This document shows positions 1 through 10,076 of a DNA stretch of 64,000 bases, piece by piece (position 1 is the first letter of the stretch; each line of letters starts with the position of its first letter). The notes under the pieces are model-generated. The model ran no database searches and was not told the DNA's origin. It saw only the letters and a program-made list of their open reading frames with translations. Made by a program: the position numbers and the translations under genes. Source of the DNA: Euryarchaeota archaeon UBA558 (lineage in GTDB: Archaea; Thermoplasmatota; Poseidoniia; Poseidoniales; Thalassarchaeaceae); assembly GCA_002507175.1 (NCBI GenBank), contig DAZE01000015.1:6986-70985 (forward strand). Direction: 5' to 3'.

Positions 1-3000
1 GGAGTAGGTCGTTCCTGTCCACCGTCGTTGGGGGTGTGGTGATGATCACCTGAGAGGTCTGGGTTGCGTTGTACTCGACGGTTGACGTCGATGGGAGATA
101 GAACTCGGGATTGAGGGAGTCCCCCTGGCCCATCGGATCGACCCATGTGAATCCCCCTAGGAAGTCAACTGTGGCATTATGAGAGCCGAACTCGACGTCG
201 ATTGGAATTGGTATTGTGATCGTCCACTCTCCGCTAGTTTGATTCGTTAGGACAGTGTAATCGGGACCCATTGAAACGCCGTCAATGGAGAGTCTGACAA
301 CACCCGAGGTTGGCGCGTCTGACTCTACCAGCAATTGACCATGTTCGTCCAATAGTGTACCAGCGATCGTGATTGTCTCGCCGGCTATTCCGGTCCCAGA
401 TACTTCGCTTATCTCAATCACAGTAGGGGCCAATATCACTACGCGAATTGATTCTGTACTGCTGGATAGGCCGGTTGTACCAGCGAGGCCAGGGAACGTT
501 GCGGAGAGGTCCATGAATCCGATCTCCTCCCTGTCATCCACCGTAAGTGTGTAGCTTGCGATACCTTCCTGATCAGTTGTTGCTGTACCGTTAAATTGAC
601 CGTTTATCGAAAATGAAATTGCTGAGGCTGGCACAGGGGAGCCAGTGTTGTCGATAAGAGAGATGTTTACCGTGAGGTTGTCCCCCCTTACAGTCCTGCC
701 ATCGGGATCTAGGTCGAGGGGGGATAGAATCGTCGTTAGAGTGAATCCTCGACTATCAAACGTCGCGGATGCCTCACTCTGTTGGAAGTATGGTACTGCA
801 GGGAGATATGTCGCCTCCACGAGATGATTACCTCTCGGGGTGTCGGCATCAAGGACCATCTTCACCGACCATGTGCCGTCAGCAGAGATTGAGAAGGAGT
901 TGAGAGTGAATCCATCGTCAACGCCATCTAGTTTGAAAGTTAGCCCGATTGAGAGTGGTGTTCCCACCCTGTTAACCAGTGCACTTCCGTTGTCGCTGAT
1001 CAGCGTACCAGTTATGTCGACGGAGCCGCCTGCCACCGGATTACCAGAAATTGGGTCGATTACTAACTGCGTGTCAGATCTAACGGTGAGTGTGAACACA
1101 GACGAATTTGTGGGTAGCAAACTCGATGACCCATTGAAGAAGAACTCTATCTGAACGATTCCGAGGGGGTGCTCTGGAGGGATTTGAAACTGGAAAACCG
1201 CAGATCCGTTCGATAGCGTCACTTGCGGCGTGACCCACGTGTGGTGGAAGCGGGCTGCAGCTGATACCCCTCCGATCGGGAGATCATTATCACTTGATTC
1301 AACGAGGATAGCGGAGAATTCCACTGTTTCCCCCCTGTCGGCAACCGTCGGTATGTTGGGGCGCAATTGTACTAATTCAGTGACTCCGATCACGAGGATG
1401 TCTGAAATTCCAGAGGAGGTCAGGTAGAAGGGGGAAGAGCCGTTTATGATGGTCACAATCAATGTCTTGTTCCCGCTTGTGACTCCATCGGATTGAGGAT
1501 CTGTGGGCACCAACAGAGAGAACGAGCCGTTCACCGAGGTCAGGACGCTTTGTACAAGCGTCTCGCTATCATCGTTAAGGAACCTGATTTGCAAGGCCAT
1601 TGGCCCAGAGACAGTTCGGTTAGAGTCCACTCCATCCAAAACCCTTCCAGAGATAGAGAAACTCTGGCCAGCAATGACGCTGCTTGGTGCTGAATCTATC
1701 GATACCCCGCTCGGAACGATGACCACGGCCTGCAAGTTCGATTGGTTCCCCGTCCTCCTGGTTGCTCCCTCTAGCTGGATTGCGTCTACAAGGTCATCAG
1801 CGACAATAAGTGTTAGGTTCACAGTTCCTGGGGCTATGTTCGGGGGCATCGTAGCAATAAGGGTGGCATTTCCACTCGAGTCTGTGGTGTTGGTGAATAG
1901 GAGGGTCTCGTTCAGTCCACCCAAATCGAGCCATAGGGTGACTTCTATTCCATCCAGGGGGCTATTGTCAGCGACATCTGAAACTCTTCCAGACACTTGG
2001 AAATCGGTTCCTGCGACGACTTCAACTTGCGGAGGGAATGGTGTGATGGCAAATTCGCTTTCTAGCCCCATCTGTCTGAATAAGTCCCCGGAAAACGGCA
2101 TGACATAGTATGGGCCTGCCTCATCTGATCCCCGATAGAAATCGAAACTGATTTGCATCTCGTAAACTGATGAGCCGAGATCTTGTGGAGAGGTAAACTG
2201 AACCGAAAAGGCCCCCGTCGAGGTGTTCATTGCCCCTTGTCCAATTGGGATCTTGGTGGAACCTTGACCTTCGGCATCAGGGACTGTGATATCGATAACA
2301 ATAGTCGTATTGTTTCCGATTATGGGGGTGGCCAGCCCTGCGTCGACAAGGGTCCCGTTAGCAAATCCAGTGGTGTTCCTATGGAACCAGTCACGGTCCA
2401 ACGACCAAGTGACTTGGGCCTCTGCTTGCAGCCTGTGTGAGTCGGCATTGGTCAGCGGTTTGAGATATTGAGATCCACTGTAATTGAAGACCCATGGATA
2501 ATCTCCAGCGGGTACGATTCCCTCGTCCCCAGGCGTCCAGACAACCTCCAGCGTGGTTGAAGAGTTGGTCTGCGTCCAGACATTGGCCCCATTGTAGTCT
2601 AAGGTGAAGATTCCAGGGTAGAACTGAAGTGGGGTGTTTGTATGATCAGTGATTGAGACCTCCACTAATGCCTCATTTGCCCTCAGCGATGGTATCAAAG
2701 AGTAGTCAAGTTTGAGATACCCTACGATACCGAAATTGTCCTCGAACAACTCAAAATCTGATGCTTCCAAGCCATCAGCCTGATATCTGAATCTGACGTC
2801 AATCAATCCAGAGGGTATCGGGACGACGTTTTCCGAGAAATTCCAAGTGATTTGGAACTCCCCTGGTTGTGCAGCCCAGCTTGAGTCGTTGAGATACCAC
2901 GATGTTATTGGGATGAAGTCTCCAGTCGATCCAGCCGATCTTATATCCAAAAAGAGGGTGCCATTCATCGGTTCTGGCGTGTCGCCCCTGCTCATCGCAG

Positions 3001-6000
3001 AGCCGTTTATGCTGACATCCTCGTTGATGCCGAGCAGGCTGGAGTTTTCATAGCCGCCCTCAAGCGACAAGACGAGATCGGGCGCCAGTGTTACGTTCAT
3101 TTGGAAGTCGAGGCCGCTTGGCCTGACGTGAGGGGGGGCTGGAGATGGTTGTAGACCATCCTCTCGCCAGCCAGAGAACCATATCCTTGCATCTATCGGG
3201 CCCAGTGGCTCATTCTCATCGATCGCCACGGGGAACTGGAAGAATCCTTGATCCGTTACGGGCGCGCTTATGTTTACTGTCCCGAGGTTGACGGTAGTAT
3301 ACTCCAAGAACAGCGTAAAGGCAGAGGAGCCGCTGATCTCATCGTCTAGATCACTGGGGTCCGAGAGATCGAGGTTCTCCCACAGGAAGCGCCCCTCCAG
3401 ATCAGTCGTGACCCCCGCTCCAACTGGAGGGAGTGACACTGGTTGGGGGTCGAGAAGCGAGATAGATGGATCATCTGTCAGATTCAGCCCCCATATTTCG
3501 TTTTGGGACTGTGCTAGGCCTGTTTGGCTGGTCATTACAGAGTATGGAACAGATCCTGATCCCATTACCTCCAGGACGAAAGCAGCAAGTCCGGGACGAG
3601 GGTATGTCATCGAGGAGGGATCGGATGTTATCGTGAACCAACCAGTCTCGTTGGTTATTGATAATCCGAAAGCCGATAGCGAATTGAAGAAGGGGGGCTC
3701 CAATGCGGCGTTTTCAGGAATTATGTGGCTCCTTACTTCGGTGTTCTCAACTGGAGTCCCGTTCTCGGTGAATACGAGTCTGCCTTGAAAGAGGAGTGCC
3801 TCTGACCCACTCCTATCGTGGTCACCAGTGGTTCTGCTGATGTCAATGACAGAGATTGGGGGCGGAGATGGGCAGGCTTGGAATGGCTGCCATCCCAAGT
3901 CCACACCGCCTAGATTCTCGTTCGTCTGAAGGTGTGCCTCGACCCAGGAGGTGAGGTGTCGACCGTAGAAGGTATGAGTGGTGCTGTCAGGGTCCTGAAC
4001 CCCGCCAGAGAACCCCGTGACCTTCCTTGCGGGGATGCCCAAGGTGCGGAGCATCAATGCGAAAGTGCTGGAATACTCGTCACAAGACCCGATTCTCGCA
4101 CTTTCAAGCAACCATGTCGAGATGTCATTGGGGCCATCAGTCGCTTGTGAGGCCTCATTAAATCCAGATCCTGTGGAGGACCAGCGGAATTGCACAGTAG
4201 AGTTCCCGTTGGTCAAGAAGTCCGATACTGCCTCTATCTTATCCCATGCCGAGAAAGCACCTGATGACGATACCACCTGGTTGGTTATCGCCATCGTGCG
4301 ATTCGTATCCTCGTTTATTGGGAAGTCCAACGCGTAAGAGCTCCCAGCATATGCGATCGACTCCTGTTTTTGGATGGCAGAAAGGTTGTAGTCAGGGGCA
4401 TTGACCTTCAAAGAATCCAAGAATGAGTTGTCGATGATCATGTCTCGAGTAGAGTTTGTCACGTTGAGCGTCACATCAGCCTCGACCATACTGGTGACGC
4501 TGAGTATGTTGTATGGCAGGATTGCCTGGCTTCCTGATTGGCCCAGTCCAGAGTACACATACGAGACATCCCAAACATGGAATGATCCGCTCCACACTGA
4601 TTGGTCGGCGATCCCACCTTGTATGTTCTGGGAGAGGGGCAACAGGGTGAGTCCATATGCGGACTGGTTCAGCCCCCACGAGCCGTTTAGGTACTGATCG
4701 AAAGTGTACCAACGGTAGAATGGGGTGATCGAGATGTTCGCGGAGTCAGCCTCGTTGAATCCTACCACAATCACATCGTTGGGTCCGAACGCGGACGAGG
4801 AATTCAATGGATCTAGCCCAAGGTTCAGTTCCTCGCCGTCGGGTATGCCGTCACCGTCCGTGTCGGGATTTTCTGGGTCAGTCCCGTCTTGTTCCTCATT
4901 AAGGTCCGGCACTCCATCGCCATCAGTGTCCAAAGGATTCTGGTCATCCGATGGGTTATTTTGAGGATTTGTGCCATCCAGATACTCTTGTAGGTCCCCC
5001 ACACCCCCCAGATCGGAGTCCGAAACGTTCCACAAGGTCACCCAACCATCGAATGACCCATTCGTCAGGCTTGCACTACCGAATGTCAGATCACACCCAG
5101 TGCTATTTTCGAAATAGTCGTTGAGGCCATCGAAATCGGTATCTAATCTATTGGAGCATGGTTCGCCAGGGTCAGTTCCATCGAGCCAAACCTCTGTCCA
5201 GTCATCTACGCCGTCTGAGTCGGTGTCGACGAGGTTGGGGTCCGAAAAATAGCCATACTCGGAAAGGGATTCTTCCCAATCTGCAAGCCCATCCCCATCT
5301 GTGTCAGCATAATCATCGTCGCACCAGGGCTCATTTACTGCCCCGACAGTATTGTTCCAGCACCATGAGCCGTTCAATATGTTGATCCACACGGTATTGT
5401 TGGGCGGAATGGGTTGTACTAGGTCCAGAGTAAGGTCACCGTCGATGCGCTCCCATTTGAAGGGGGTCCTAGACCCATCTTGGGAGACGTACAAACCCAA
5501 CGTCATGTCTGGTGTCCGCCAGTTTGGGCCCGGAGGGACCCCCTCAGTGGAGTTCAATGTGACTTGTTGGGCTATGGGATCCCAACCTTCGACTGTCAGA
5601 TTCGCAATTGAGGTGTTCACGCAAGGGTCTGAACCGTGTGAATCAGCCTCAGTCCCATCCTTAACCCCTCCAAAGTCTGTGTCTGGGACGTCCCATTTCG
5701 TGCAAGTGATATTCTCCATGTAATTAGGTATGCCATCTTCATCAGCATCCCCATCGTCTTCTATCCTAGTCGGATCCGTCTCACCAGGGTCGACATTCCC
5801 GTTGAAGTTGGAATCCTCCACACCGTCATCAAATGGGTCCCCATCCGTGTTGTTGTTCCTAGGGTCCGAGGAAAGGGGGGGGCTACCATAGCTGCCGTTG
5901 ACCTCGATGCCATCGGTGATGCCGTCATTGTCCGTATCCACTGCAGTTGGATCGGTGAGGAGGATCAAGGCCTCTCTTGAGTCATTCAAGCCGTCGCCAT

Positions 6001-6937
6001 CAGTATCATTCGAGAATGGGTCGGTGAAGGTTATTCCATCCACCTCGGCAGTCAGGAAGGCGCAACCGCCGGGGCCGAGCGATAACACTGGGTTGCACGG
6101 GGTTTCTGTCTGGGTTCCGTTTTCCGGGCCAGGTTGGAAGTATTGGGTCGGTGGGAAAGTAGATCCGTCCCTGGTAGACCATGCGGGGTTGATGTATTCC
6201 CAGAGGTTGAGTAACCCATCGTCATCGGGGTCGCCGTAAGCGCCGTCATCACCCGTTCCATCTGTTGGGTCCAGTCCGAACGCAATTTCCCAGCCATCGT
6301 CCATCCCATCTCCGTCCGTGTCCCAACCATCCACATCCTCATCGATCAAGCCGTCTCCGTCGTCATCGTTTGAGGCGCAATCTGCGTCTCCATCAAAATC
6401 AGAGTCGGCGGAATCGACCAGTCCGTCGTAATCGTCATCGAATCCATTCGTGCAAATGTTTCCCGCTGGGTCTTCGTCGACGCCATCTGAACCATTGCCT
6501 TGGATGATCTGCATGGCAGACTCCTCATCCCAGTTGCTAACAGGTACCGTTCCATTCCACCAAACTCCATTGTCCAGAACGGTTGGCGTTGAGGCGTCGT
6601 CCCAACCTGCTGGTATCCCCCACAAGTACTCATTCAAGTTTGTTAGGAGGTCTCCATCTGGATCTCCTGTCGAACCATTCAAGTCATTCGGCGAAAGTGG
6701 ATCCAGTCCGTACTTCCATTCCCACCCGTCTGGCAAGCCATCATCGTCGCTGTCCCAGTCCTGAGGTTGGGTATTTATGTAAAACTCGAGGCCGTAAGCC
6801 AGTCCGTCTCCGTCCGCATCCAACGATGCTGCAGCGCGCATGGACCCTATTTGTAGAATGGATATGGTTGAGAGCAACATCAGACAGATCAAAATGACAG
6901 CTGACCTCCTTTGGGAGAGCCCATATGCCTGTTGCAT
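1..6937 (-). CDS. Giant exported transglutaminase-like / TSP3 repeat / Ig-like repeat surface protein (3' end beyond left edge)
   Basis: The minus-strand frame from ATG 6937 stays open to base 1, so at least 2,312 codons are present and the C terminus lies outside the window. Residues 1-37 look like a signal peptide (QRRSAVILICLMLLSTI core). Residues about 38-700 hold many DxDGDG-type calcium-binding TSP3-like repeats. Next comes a transglutaminase-like core: GSCDEYSS with Cys952, GIPARKVTGF, SWVEAHL (998-1003), and Asp1013 before GWQPF. The His normally two residues before the Trp is Thr here, although His994 and His1002 are close. From about residue 1,030 the chain is a run of Ig-like beta domains rich in V/T/S. 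I checked that the Cys region and the start codon are in the same frame. A TATA-like CTTAAG lies 27 nt before the ATG. The role is inferred: a cell-surface or adhesion protein, possibly binding or cross-linking protein or peptide. Confidence 0.85.
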   Translation of the reverse strand, partial: MQQAYGLSQRRSAVILICLMLLSTISILQIGSMRAAASLDADGDGLAYGLEFYINTQPQDWDSDDDGLPDGWEWKYGLDPLSPNDLNGSTGDPDGDLLTNLNEYLWGIPAGWDDASTPTVLDNGVWWNGTVPVSNWDEESAMQIIQGNGSDGVDEDPAGNICTNGFDDDYDGLVDSADSDFDGDADCASNDDDGDGLIDEDVDGWDTDGDGMDDGWEIAFGLDPTDGTGDDGAYGDPDDDGLLNLWEYINPAWSTRDGSTFPPTQYFQPGPENGTQTETPCNPVLSLGPGGCAFLTAEVDGITFTDPFSNDTDGDGLNDSREALILLTDPTAVDTDNDGITDGIEVNGSYGSPPLSSDPRNNNTDGDPFDDGVEDSNFNGNVDPGETDPTRIEDDGDADEDGIPNYMENITCTKWDVPDTDFGGVKDGTEADSHGSDPCVNTSIANLTVEGWDPIAQQVTLNSTEGVPPGPNWRTPDMTLGLYVSQDGSRTPFKWERIDGDLTLDLVQPIPPNNTVWINILNGSWCWNNTVGAVNEPWCDDDYADTDGDGLADWEESLSEYGYFSDPNLVDTDSDGVDDWTEVWLDGTDPGEPCSNRLDTDFDGLNDYFENSTGCDLTFGSASLTNGSFDGWVTLWNVSDSDLGGVGDLQEYLDGTNPQNNPSDDQNPLDTDGDGVPDLNEEQDGTDPENPDTDGDGIPDGEELNLGLDPLNSSSAFGPNDVIVVGFNEADSANISITPFYRWYTFDQYLNGSWGLNQSAYGLTLLPLSQNIQGGIADQSVWSGSFHVWDVSYVYSGLGQSGSQAILPYNILSVTSMVEADVTLNVTNSTRDMIIDNSFLDSLKVNAPDYNLSAIQKQESIAYAGSSYALDFPINEDTNRTMAITNQVVSSSGAFSAWDKIEAVSDFLTNGNSTVQFRWSSTGSGFNEASQATDGPNDISTWLLESARIGSCDEYSSTFALMLRTLGIPARKVTGFSGGVQDPDSTTHTFYGRHLTSWVEAHLQTNENLGGVDLGWQPFQACPSPPPISVIDISRTTGDHDRSGSEALLFQGRLVFTENGTPVENTEVRSHIIPENAALEPPFFNSLSAFGLSITNETGWFTITSDPSSMTYPRPGLAAFVLEVMGSGSVPYSVMTSQTGLAQSQNEIWGLNLTDDPSISLLDPQPVSLPPVGAGVTTDLEGRFLWENLDLSDPSDLDDEISGSSAFTLFLEYTTVNLGTVNISAPVTDQGFFQFPVAIDENEPLGPIDARIWFSGWREDGLQPSPAPPHVRPSGLDFQMNVTLAPDLVLSLEGGYENSSLLGINEDVSINGSAMSRGDTPEPMNGTLFLDIRSAGSTGDFIPITSWYLNDSSWAAQPGEFQITWNFSENVVPIPSGLIDVRFRYQADGLEASDFELFEDNFGIVGYLKLDYSLIPSLRANEALVEVSITDHTNTPLQFYPGIFTLDYNGANVWTQTNSSTTLEVVWTPGDEGIVPAGDYPWVFNYSGSQYLKPLTNADSHRLQAEAQVTWSLDRDWFHRNTTGFANGTLVDAGLATPIIGNNTTIVIDITVPDAEGQGSTKIPIGQGAMNTSTGAFSVQFTSPQDLGSSVYEMQISFDFYRGSDEAGPYYVMPFSGDLFRQMGLESEFAITPFPPQVEVVAGTDFQVSGRVSDVADNSPLDGIEVTLWLDLGGLNETLLFTNTTDSSGNATLIATMPPNIAPGTVNLTLIVADDLVDAIQLEGATRRTGNQSNLQAVVIVPSGVSIDSAPSSVIAGQSFSISGRVLDGVDSNRTVSGPMALQIRFLNDDSETLVQSVLTSVNGSFSLLVPTDPQSDGVTSGNKTLIVTIINGSSPFYLTSSGISDILVIGVTELVQLRPNIPTVADRGETVEFSAILVESSDNDLPIGGVSAAARFHHTWVTPQVTLSNGSAVFQFQIPPEHPLGIVQIEFFFNGSSSLLPTNSSVFTLTVRSDTQLVIDPISGNPVAGGSVDITGTLISDNGSALVNRVGTPLSIGLTFKLDGVDDGFTLNSFSISADGTWSVKMVLDADTPRGNHLVEATYLPAVPYFQQSEASATFDSRGFTLTTILSPLDLDPDGRTVRGDNLTVNISLIDNTGSPVPASAISFSINGQFNGTATTDQEGIASYTLTVDDREEIGFMDLSATFPGLAGTTGLSSSTESIRVVILAPTVIEISEVSGTGIAGETITIAGTLLDEHGQLLVESDAPTSGVVRLSIDGVSMGPDYTVLTNQTSGEWTITIPIPIDVEFGSHNATVDFLGGFTWVDPMGQGDSLNPEFYLPSTSTVEYNATQTSQVIITTPPTTVDRNDLL

Positions 6938-6995
6938 AATTAGAATCCCATCCCGCAAGGCACTTAAGAAGAATGGAGCATTGTTCGGACTTCGT

Positions 6996-9869
6996 TTAGA
7001 CTAACTCGATGTCGTCATCAATTGAATCCTCATATCGAGGCTCAGTTATGCTTGGGGGCTCAACCTCTACGGCAGGCTGGGCATTCATCTCACTGGATAA
7101 GGCATCGAGCAGCGCCATTTGAGCTGCTACCCGGCGGCGGCTCATACGAGACTGGAAGCCGGCGAAGAGTAGGAGTATCGCCAAACCTGCTACGATGATT
7201 GTCGATGTTCTTGGGTGGGTCACCTCGTTAACCAACAGATCAAACACTGATGCAATACTGACCACCATGGTCAAGGTAAGCTCGGCGGTGTAGGAGTCAG
7301 GCCATGCCTGATTCGTCGCGAAGGGGCTTGCCTCAACACTGACCGGTACCCTATCCCCGTTGTTTGCATTGGACGGGGCTGTCACCCTGATTCTGAAGGT
7401 TACCTCCTGGAATGGGCCGATCTTCACTAGAGGAGAGCCAGAAGGGCCCTCTACGTCTACACTCCAACCCTGTTGGTCGACGCTTGCGCTCAGTAGGACG
7501 GTTTGAGGGCTATTTCCCTTATTCTTCACTTTGATCTGGTAGGCATATTCGTCGCCGGGTCCTATGCCCCGGTTTGATGTGACCTGCACCAATTCCAGTG
7601 CTGGATCATCCGCCTTGACGTTGAGTGTTACAGCTAAATCGAAATATCGGGCATCTTCGTTGTCGGATGAAGTGTCCTCTTTGACGCGGAGGAAGATGGT
7701 GTGATTCCCCTCTACTACTTGAGAAGTCATTTCGATTGTCATGTGCAATTCAATAAAATCATCAGGGCCCAGCGTGACTTTGGGGGCATTGGACCCTGCG
7801 CTATCAATTATATTGTAGGTCCAGATACCGTAGGCCTGATTCCTGTCGGTATTCTCAGATAGGGATGCGGGGTTGATTATCAGCCATGAGGTTGCTTCAG
7901 ACGAATCTCCGGACAGGCTGTTTGTGACTCTTATCCTCATGGATGTCGACGAACAGTCATCCGTCTCAATGAACCCAAGTGGGACGCCGTCGCAATCCTG
8001 CGAGACTTCTGCTCTGATGCCGAATGTCCTCTGGATGGTGAATTCGACTATCGTCTTCAGAGAGCTGTTGTTCATGCTTGCTACCTCAAGCCTGATCATT
8101 CCCGTGTCTGGGTCCGCCCTGTCCCCCGATGGCTTGATGGACAACCTGATTGTCTGAGTATTGTGCCGATCCATTGAATTCGTGTGGAATGTCCCATCGT
8201 CGTCGTCCTCAAGTATTCTCTGTCCAGTTTCATTGTCATAGACTTGAATGATCGCCTTGGATCTCTCTAGTACGTCGATCCTGAAAGAGTCGGATGTGAA
8301 ACCCGAGTTGAAGACATCCATCAAAAATGAATTGAACTCTCCATTTTCGACGTACCTTGGCACGTTAGGATCTATTTGTGGGATAGATGAGTTTGCGATC
8401 AAATCCTCCTTTTCTTTATCCCAAACCGACACAACGGGAGGTTGGTAGACCTGTAGCTTCTCTATTTCCAACTCCAGCGTATCTGAGACGCTTTCGAAAG
8501 AGCCCCCGACCTCTGCGTCACCGATTGCCCTTATTCTGATCTTTGGAGGTACGAAACTCAAGTCAAGCGGGGCAGTGATAGTCATAATTGGACTTAATAT
8601 GGTCCCCCCAGAGTTCATCGTGTAGCCCCCCGGGCTGTCAAATTCAACAAGCCAGTCTGAACCTAGTGTGGTTAATAGTTGCAGTTGCACGTTCATAGAA
8701 AGGGTGGCATCGCCGCGATGTATCAGTTGCAAGGGCACGGGCGTAATTGCGCCGGGCGCAATGTATTCTACCCCTCTGTCATCGGCGTGTTTCAGGGAAA
8801 CTCCGAACTGGTTCATCTTGATAGTCTCATGGGATATTGTGAATACGTTCGATTGCACGTCAGTGACCCTCAACTCTGCCTCGTAATCACCCGATTCCAA
8901 ACCACTCTGATAGGCCCATTTGAATCTCCCAAACAATCCCTCAGTCGTCCATTCAATCTGTTGGGACACAGGGGTAAGGTCCTTCTCAAGCATTAGTTGA
9001 TTCGTCTCTGTATACCTCAGTCTCAATTCCACGGATTCGATATCCTTCCTGCCAAAGGCGCTTTTCACATCGAAGCTAAATTGCATTTCCCTGTCACTAA
9101 TGACATCGTTTGGATACCAATCCACGACTGCGCCATCTATGAATTCGTCACCAGGCCTCTGAACGAAGAAAACAGTATCTGAGACGGCATTTGTGCTTAT
9201 TTCGATCAATGAGTACCTGTTGTCACCGCTGATTTGGTTGAATGCAACCTTGGCGTCGCAATCATTGAAGAAGCCACCGTCCCCACATCCCGTCATTTCC
9301 GCTCGGACTACCAAGACTAGCTCATCTGATTCAGAGACCATGAATGAACTCGGTCCACCTGATCCTGTGAAATCGACGTCTATTGCCTCGTGCTCGAAGT
9401 CACAGCCCGTGAAACCCGAGCATGCCTCGTTTTCCAATTCCCCTGTCGCCACAGTGGAGCCTCCTGCCTGCAGGCTGAATGTCCATGTGACGATAGAGTT
9501 CTGAGGGCCTTCTGCCTTCAGGAATACATTCAGTGGTATGTAATATTGGCTACCTCCGCCGGTTTGTCTCTTATCCCCAACGACCTGGAGGGATTGCATC
9601 AATTCGTTTGTCGTGAACTCAATTGAACTATCCAGTGCTGAGGCCTCGAGCTGCCCCCCCTCAGATGGCAGTACTGTGGAGAGATTGTTCCCTGTTGTGA
9701 GGTATAAGGAATAGGTCTCTAGTTGGTTGGAAGCCCCAGATTCCATCCTAGCCGATGTCCCATCCAGCATGGAAGAGGTCGGTAGGATGCTTAGTTGGAA
9801 CAATATCACCATTGCCATCGCAATGACTTGGGCCTTGGTGACTCCTCGTCCACCACTCCCATTGTTCAT
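6996..9869 (-). CDS. Exported membrane-anchored multi-beta-domain protein with NEW3/CARDB-like domain
   Basis: 957 residues starting at ATG 9869. A TTG 15 nt upstream is in frame, but ATG is preferred because an AT-rich TCCTTTAACC element is centred 26 nt upstream of it. The N terminus (VTKAQVIAMAMVILFQLSIL) is a signal peptide. The body is a series of extracellular beta-sandwich segments. The segment near residues 770-890 (GPGDEYAYQIKVKNKGNSPQ, followed by FQEVTFRIRVTAPSNA) is typical of NEW3/CARDB-like domains of archaeal surface proteins. One transmembrane helix near the C terminus (STIIVAGLAILLLFAGF) is followed by an RMSRRR cluster and an acidic tail, so the protein is anchored with its bulk outside. 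It lies 58 nt upstream of the transglutaminase gene on the same strand. I do not recognise a specific function; surface-layer or adhesion roles are guesses. Confidence 0.8.
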   Translation of the reverse strand: MNNGSGGRGVTKAQVIAMAMVILFQLSILPTSSMLDGTSARMESGASNQLETYSLYLTTGNNLSTVLPSEGGQLEASALDSSIEFTTNELMQSLQVVGDKRQTGGGSQYYIPLNVFLKAEGPQNSIVTWTFSLQAGGSTVATGELENEACSGFTGCDFEHEAIDVDFTGSGGPSSFMVSESDELVLVVRAEMTGCGDGGFFNDCDAKVAFNQISGDNRYSLIEISTNAVSDTVFFVQRPGDEFIDGAVVDWYPNDVISDREMQFSFDVKSAFGRKDIESVELRLRYTETNQLMLEKDLTPVSQQIEWTTEGLFGRFKWAYQSGLESGDYEAELRVTDVQSNVFTISHETIKMNQFGVSLKHADDRGVEYIAPGAITPVPLQLIHRGDATLSMNVQLQLLTTLGSDWLVEFDSPGGYTMNSGGTILSPIMTITAPLDLSFVPPKIRIRAIGDAEVGGSFESVSDTLELEIEKLQVYQPPVVSVWDKEKEDLIANSSIPQIDPNVPRYVENGEFNSFLMDVFNSGFTSDSFRIDVLERSKAIIQVYDNETGQRILEDDDDGTFHTNSMDRHNTQTIRLSIKPSGDRADPDTGMIRLEVASMNNSSLKTIVEFTIQRTFGIRAEVSQDCDGVPLGFIETDDCSSTSMRIRVTNSLSGDSSEATSWLIINPASLSENTDRNQAYGIWTYNIIDSAGSNAPKVTLGPDDFIELHMTIEMTSQVVEGNHTIFLRVKEDTSSDNEDARYFDLAVTLNVKADDPALELVQVTSNRGIGPGDEYAYQIKVKNKGNSPQTVLLSASVDQQGWSVDVEGPSGSPLVKIGPFQEVTFRIRVTAPSNANNGDRVPVSVEASPFATNQAWPDSYTAELTLTMVVSIASVFDLLVNEVTHPRTSTIIVAGLAILLLFAGFQSRMSRRRVAAQMALLDALSSEMNAQPAVEVEPPSITEPRYEDSIDDDIELV

Positions 9870-9890
9870 GACTATGGGTATCAAGTCTGA

Positions 9891-9900
9891 GGTTAAAGGA
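9891..9900 (-). promoter_or_regulatory. TATA-like element of the beta-domain protein gene
   Basis: Reads TCCTTTAACC on the minus strand, with its centre about 26 nt before ATG 9869. This is the spacing expected if transcription begins at or next to the start codon. It supports ATG 9869 over the upstream TTG. Inferred from spacing alone. Confidence 0.35.
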
Positions 9901-9982
9901 TTCTCACACCTCGTGCCATATCTAGGCTGGTTAGGCTACCCCTTAGGGTTGATTCAAGACTATGAGCGATCTCGGAGGATCT

Positions 9983-10067
9983 GCAGGGGTACCCGAGCGG
10001 TCAAAGGGGCCGGACTTAAGCTCCGGTGGCAAGGCCTTCGTGGGTTCAAATCCCACCCCCTGCACCA
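9983..10067 (+). tRNA. tRNA-Leu (anticodon TAA)
   Basis: An 85-nt cloverleaf. Acceptor stem GCAGGGG pairs with CCCCTGC, the discriminator is A, and CCA is encoded. The D arm is of the ACCCGAGCGGTCAAA type. The anticodon stem CCGGA/TCCGG holds loop CTTAAGC with anticodon TAA. A long variable arm (TGGCAAGGCCTTCG region) is typical of class II tRNA-Leu. The T arm GTGGGTTCAAATCCCAC is intact. No intron is visible. It sits between the divergent promoter of the surface-protein gene and the 3' end of folB. Confidence 0.96.
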
Positions 10068-10076
10068 AATAATCCA

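Noticed and set aside
369..6897. Many plus-strand frames of 60-200 codons opposite the giant surface gene
   Set aside because: They are rich in Ser, Pro, Arg and His, show no domains, and lie opposite a continuous, well-composed minus-strand frame with signal peptide, TSP3 repeats and transglutaminase motifs.
9983..10067. Integrated element at tRNA-Leu (or at tRNA-Asn, 55333-55408)
   Set aside because: No integrase, no repeated tRNA 3' end and no phage-like genes near either tRNA.
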